From Bacteroidota bacterium (GTDB lineage Bacteria > Bacteroidota > Rhodothermia > Rhodothermales > UBA10348), in the NCBI GenBank assembly GCA_027620595.1, contig JAQCDI010000186.1, positions 1 to 5,613 of the forward strand: 5,613 nucleotides of DNA, given 5' to 3'. The position numbers were made by a program, and so were the translations under genes. This document shows positions 4,692 through 5,613 of this stretch, piece after piece; position 1 is the stretch's first letter, and each line of letters opens with the position of its first letter. The notes beneath the pieces are model-generated. The model searched no databases, was not told where the DNA came from, and saw only the letters and a list, made by a program, of their open reading frames with translations.

Positions 4692-5613
4692 ATGCGCATC
4701 CATCGCCTGTTCCTGTCCGTCCTGGCTTTTGTCCTGATCTCCGTCCTGCCTTCGAAGGCGCAGGATCTGCTGGTCCAGACGCCCCAGGTGGTCCTGGAGC
4801 GGATTCCGTTTCCGGTGGTGCTTGCGTCGGTGGGTGCCGACAGCCTGGGGCCGCAGGCGTATTCGATTGCAGGAATGGGCGAACCGGTTTCCTTCGCTTT
4901 CGATGAGGATGAGGGCCAATGGATTGCCCAGGATGTCACGGTCCCCGAAACGGGGCGTCAGGACCTCACCATCTACCGGGCCGGAGAGGCGCTGCTGACC
5001 CAGGAGGTACGCAGCGTCTCGGGATGGTGGGCCATCATTCCGCCCATGCTGGCCATTGCCATTGCGCTCATCTCCAAGCGCGTCATTCCGGCCCTTTTCC
5101 TGGGCCTGTGGATTGGCGCCTTCACCATCCAGGGGTTCTCCCTGAAAGGCATCTTCATGGGGCTGCTGGACACGTTCCAGGTGTATGTGCTCCAGGCGTT
5201 CATCGACCCGAATCATGCCCCCATTATCCTGTTTTCGCTGATGATCGGAGGGATGGTGGGCATCATTTCGCGCAATGGCGGGATGCAGGGCGTGGTGAAC
5301 CACATCGTGAAGTGGGCCAGTACGCCCAAACGGGGGCAGGCGGCCACAGGGGCGCTGGGGCTGGCCATCTTCTTCGATGACTATGCCAACTCGCTGGTGG
5401 TAGGCAACACGATGCGCCCTGTGACCGACCGCCTGCGCGTTTCCCGGGAGAAACTGGCCTACATCGTGGATTCCACTGCGGCCCCGGTGGCCTGTATTGC
5501 CCTTGTGACCACGTGGATCGGTTACGAAGTGGGCCTGATCGGAACGTCGGTGGCCAAGATCGACGGATTGGACGGGTCGGCGTTCAGCTTCTTCCTTTCC
5601 TCCATCCCGTACT
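4692..5613 (+). CDS. Na+/H+ antiporter, NhaC family, with signal peptide and periplasmic N-terminal segment (right end cut by window)
   Basis: The frame is open to the window edge, giving 307 residues of a longer membrane protein that should exchange Na+ for H+ across the inner membrane. Residues 1-23 (basic MRIHR, then LFLSVLAFVLISVLP and SKA) form a signal peptide with likely cleavage before Gln24. Residues 24-110 are hydrophilic with beta-like alternation and should lie in the periplasm; no known domain was recognised. The transport part begins near WWAIIPPMLAIAIALISKR (112-130) and continues through VIPALFLGLWIGAF (131-144), the helix IILFSLMIGGMVGIISRNGGM (178-198, here split as IILFSLMIGG and MVGIISRNGGM), the family signature FFDDYANSLVVGNTMRP (227-243) and DSTAAPVACIALVTTWIGYE (260-279). 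ATG 4692 is chosen because it yields a clean signal peptide 8 bases after upp. Start and stop context suggest cotranscription with upp. Ion selectivity is inferred from family only. Confidence 0.9.
   Translation, partial: MRIHRLFLSVLAFVLISVLPSKAQDLLVQTPQVVLERIPFPVVLASVGADSLGPQAYSIAGMGEPVSFAFDEDEGQWIAQDVTVPETGRQDLTIYRAGEALLTQEVRSVSGWWAIIPPMLAIAIALISKRVIPALFLGLWIGAFTIQGFSLKGIFMGLLDTFQVYVLQAFIDPNHAPIILFSLMIGGMVGIISRNGGMQGVVNHIVKWASTPKRGQAATGALGLAIFFDDYANSLVVGNTMRPVTDRLRVSREKLAYIVDSTAAPVACIALVTTWIGYEVGLIGTSVAKIDGLDGSAFSFFLSSIPY

Overview
The window is GC-rich and densely coded, with every recognisable gene on the + strand. The gene set and start-site style suggest a member of the Bacteroidota/Rhodothermota side of the tree, perhaps a marine or halophilic Rhodothermales-like bacterium. 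The reasons are: no start codon has a Shine-Dalgarno sequence; ftsE stands without ftsX; a TTTG-N20-TATATT promoter-like pair resembles the -33/-7 promoter of that group; and two transporters of Na+-coupled families are present. This placement is inference from the sequence and is not certain.

Layout. Bases 2-463 are the C-terminal part of pdxA (vitamin B6 synthesis), cut by the left edge. A class I SAM-dependent methyltransferase of unknown substrate follows at 506-1258. Next comes ftsE (GTG start at 1342, to 2031), the cell-division ABC ATPase. A 311-base non-coding gap (2032-2342) carries a promoter-like element and a long, strongly structured leader. The leader precedes an alanine/glycine:cation symporter of the AGCS family (2343-4028). 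After 28 bases comes upp, uracil phosphoribosyltransferase (4057-4683), and after 8 more an NhaC-type Na+/H+ antiporter with a signal peptide and a periplasmic N-terminal segment (4692 to the right edge).

Two transcription units are likely. One is pdxA-methyltransferase-ftsE, with a possible internal promoter before ftsE. The other is symporter-upp-nhaC, starting from the promoter near 2050-2080. The second unit joins Na+-coupled amino-acid uptake, uracil salvage and Na+/H+ exchange. An antiporter that expels Na+ beside a symporter that admits it is a sensible pairing.

The most interesting part is the leader of the second unit. One 13-base segment (2184-2196) can pair with either of two downstream segments: it can form a 14-pair hairpin closing at 2228, or a 12-of-13 helix with 2262-2274. 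The two pairings exclude each other, which is the layout of a riboswitch or attenuator. No known riboswitch class was recognised.
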